Assembly (NCBI GenBank): GCA_031271875.1
Contig: JAISVD010000039.1
Location: forward strand, 1-6,722
Reading direction: 5' to 3'
Origin: Spirochaetaceae bacterium
Lineage (GTDB): Bacteria > Spirochaetota > Spirochaetia > Treponematales > Treponemataceae
Length of the DNA stretch: 6,722 bases
This document shows, piece by piece, positions 6,357 to 6,722 of this stretch. Position 1 is the stretch's first letter, and each line of letters starts with the position of its first letter. Both the position numbers and the translations under genes were made by a program. The notes beneath the pieces were generated by a model. It searched no databases. It saw only the letters and a program-made list of their open reading frames with translations, and was not told the DNA's origin.

Positions 6357-6385
6357 TTGAATCAGGACGTCAGGCTCTTTATACG
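6357..6385 (+). promoter_or_regulatory. Candidate proximal promoter of the membrane chemoreceptor gene
   Basis: TTGAAT (6357-6362) and TATACG (6380-6385) lie 17 bp apart, each with four of six consensus bases. The leader would be about 80 nt, the most ordinary length of the three rightward candidates. No FliA (sigma28) promoter pattern was found upstream of this gene. Confidence 0.3.
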
Positions 6386-6470
6386 AACAAATGAATATCC
6401 GGAACTATTGCAGGGATTAATTTGCTCTTTTTGGGTTTTATCCTGGTTGATCTTTTATTAAGGAGATTTT

Positions 6471-6722
6471 ATGAAAATCGGCTTTAAACTTACCGTAGTA
6501 ATGATCATCCTCAGTATGTTCAGCGTTGGAGTTGTCGGTATTACGCTGCTTTTGCAGGCGAGAACTAATATAACCGGTCTGGCGCATGATAAAGCCATTG
6601 CCGCCGCTCAGGAATACGCCGGAGAAATTGAGAATTTTTTTACCTCTTACTGGTTTATAGCGCAGACTATGGCGCAAATAATGGAAGATTATGAAACCAT
6701 ATATGAATCGTTACGGCGACCC
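6471..6722 (+). CDS. Membrane methyl-accepting chemotaxis protein, N-terminal part (3' end outside window)
   Basis: This is the start of a chemoreceptor; 84 residues are visible and the frame is open at the window edge. AGGAG (6461-6465) lies five bases before the ATG. The N-terminus has a short positive segment (MKIGFK) and one hydrophobic helix (about residues 7-28). The periplasmic ligand-binding region then begins: RTNITGLAHDKAIAAAQEYA, followed by GEIENFF and an aromatic-rich helix. This arrangement resembles the first helix of dCache-type sensors in receptors common among spirochaetes. The second membrane span, HAMP and signalling domain must lie downstream. The call rests on the N-terminal pattern only; a sensor kinase or diguanylate cyclase with the same sensor domain cannot be excluded. 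It is divergent from the soluble H-cluster/MCP gene. Confidence 0.7.
   Translation, partial: MKIGFKLTVVMIILSMFSVGVVGITLLLQARTNITGLAHDKAIAAAQEYAGEIENFFTSYWFIAQTMAQIMEDYETIYESLRRP

Larger units (their letters stand above)
5994..6470. other. 477-bp AT-rich divergent regulatory region
   Basis: No convincing gene lies in this stretch. It is markedly more AT-rich than the flanking coding DNA and contains candidate promoters for both chemoreceptor genes. It also holds a perfect 13-bp inverted repeat at 6135-6147, a GTTAT/ATAAC stem (6266-6270 with 6283-6287) and TCAAC-ATG-GTTGA at 6333-6345. Reading frames here are short or lack a ribosome binding site. I did not recognise a known riboswitch. Confidence 0.7.

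Noticed and set aside
6338..6394. 18-codon frame (leader peptide candidate) before the membrane chemoreceptor
   Set aside because: There is no Shine-Dalgarno sequence and no attenuator-like feature such as repeated codons followed by a terminator hairpin.
6264..6461. 65-codon frame before the membrane chemoreceptor
   Set aside because: It has no clear ribosome binding site and no recognisable family, and its stop runs into the Shine-Dalgarno of the next gene. The sequence looks like translated spacer.

Overview
The window carries five complete or nearly complete protein genes and two that run off the edges. Base composition is mixed: coding DNA is moderately GC-rich, and one long intergenic stretch near the right end is strongly AT-rich. 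An anaerobe is indicated by a [FeFe]-hydrogenase-type H-cluster protein. A spirochaete (Treponema/Spirochaeta-like) is my best guess, from the style of the two chemoreceptors, the H-cluster/chemoreceptor fusion, and short repeats scattered at gene ends. That assignment rests on remembered family resemblance, not on a search.

Left part (1-1384): the 3' end of ribose-5-phosphate isomerase A (rpiA, + strand) converges on the GTPase gene era (- strand). The 54-bp gap between them is GC-rich and holds a 15-bp tandem repeat that runs into the last codons of era. A 200-bp divergent spacer follows, with a good sigma70-type promoter facing right.

Middle part (1585-3815): a YibE/F-family membrane protein is followed, with a 1-base stop/start overlap, by a beta-class amino-DNA methyltransferase. 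No restriction enzyme gene is visible, so the methyltransferase looks solitary. Both proteins end in low-complexity tails, and each tail is crossed by the same 11-bp sequence (GAGGGACAGAG), which also occurs in the era/yibE spacer.

Right part (3900-6722): this is the most interesting segment. A soluble multidomain protein on the - strand joins two [4Fe-4S] ferredoxin motifs, a hydrogenase H-cluster domain with its four ligand cysteines kept but catalytic residues altered, another four-cysteine Fe-S motif, and a C-terminal methyl-accepting chemotaxis (MCP) signalling domain. It looks like a cytoplasmic H2 or redox sensor that speaks directly to the chemotaxis machinery. Across a 477-bp AT-rich divergent spacer begins a membrane-anchored chemoreceptor of which only the first 84 residues are present. 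The two receptors may feed the same CheA/CheW arrays. No tRNA, rRNA, CRISPR array or insertion sequence was recognised.
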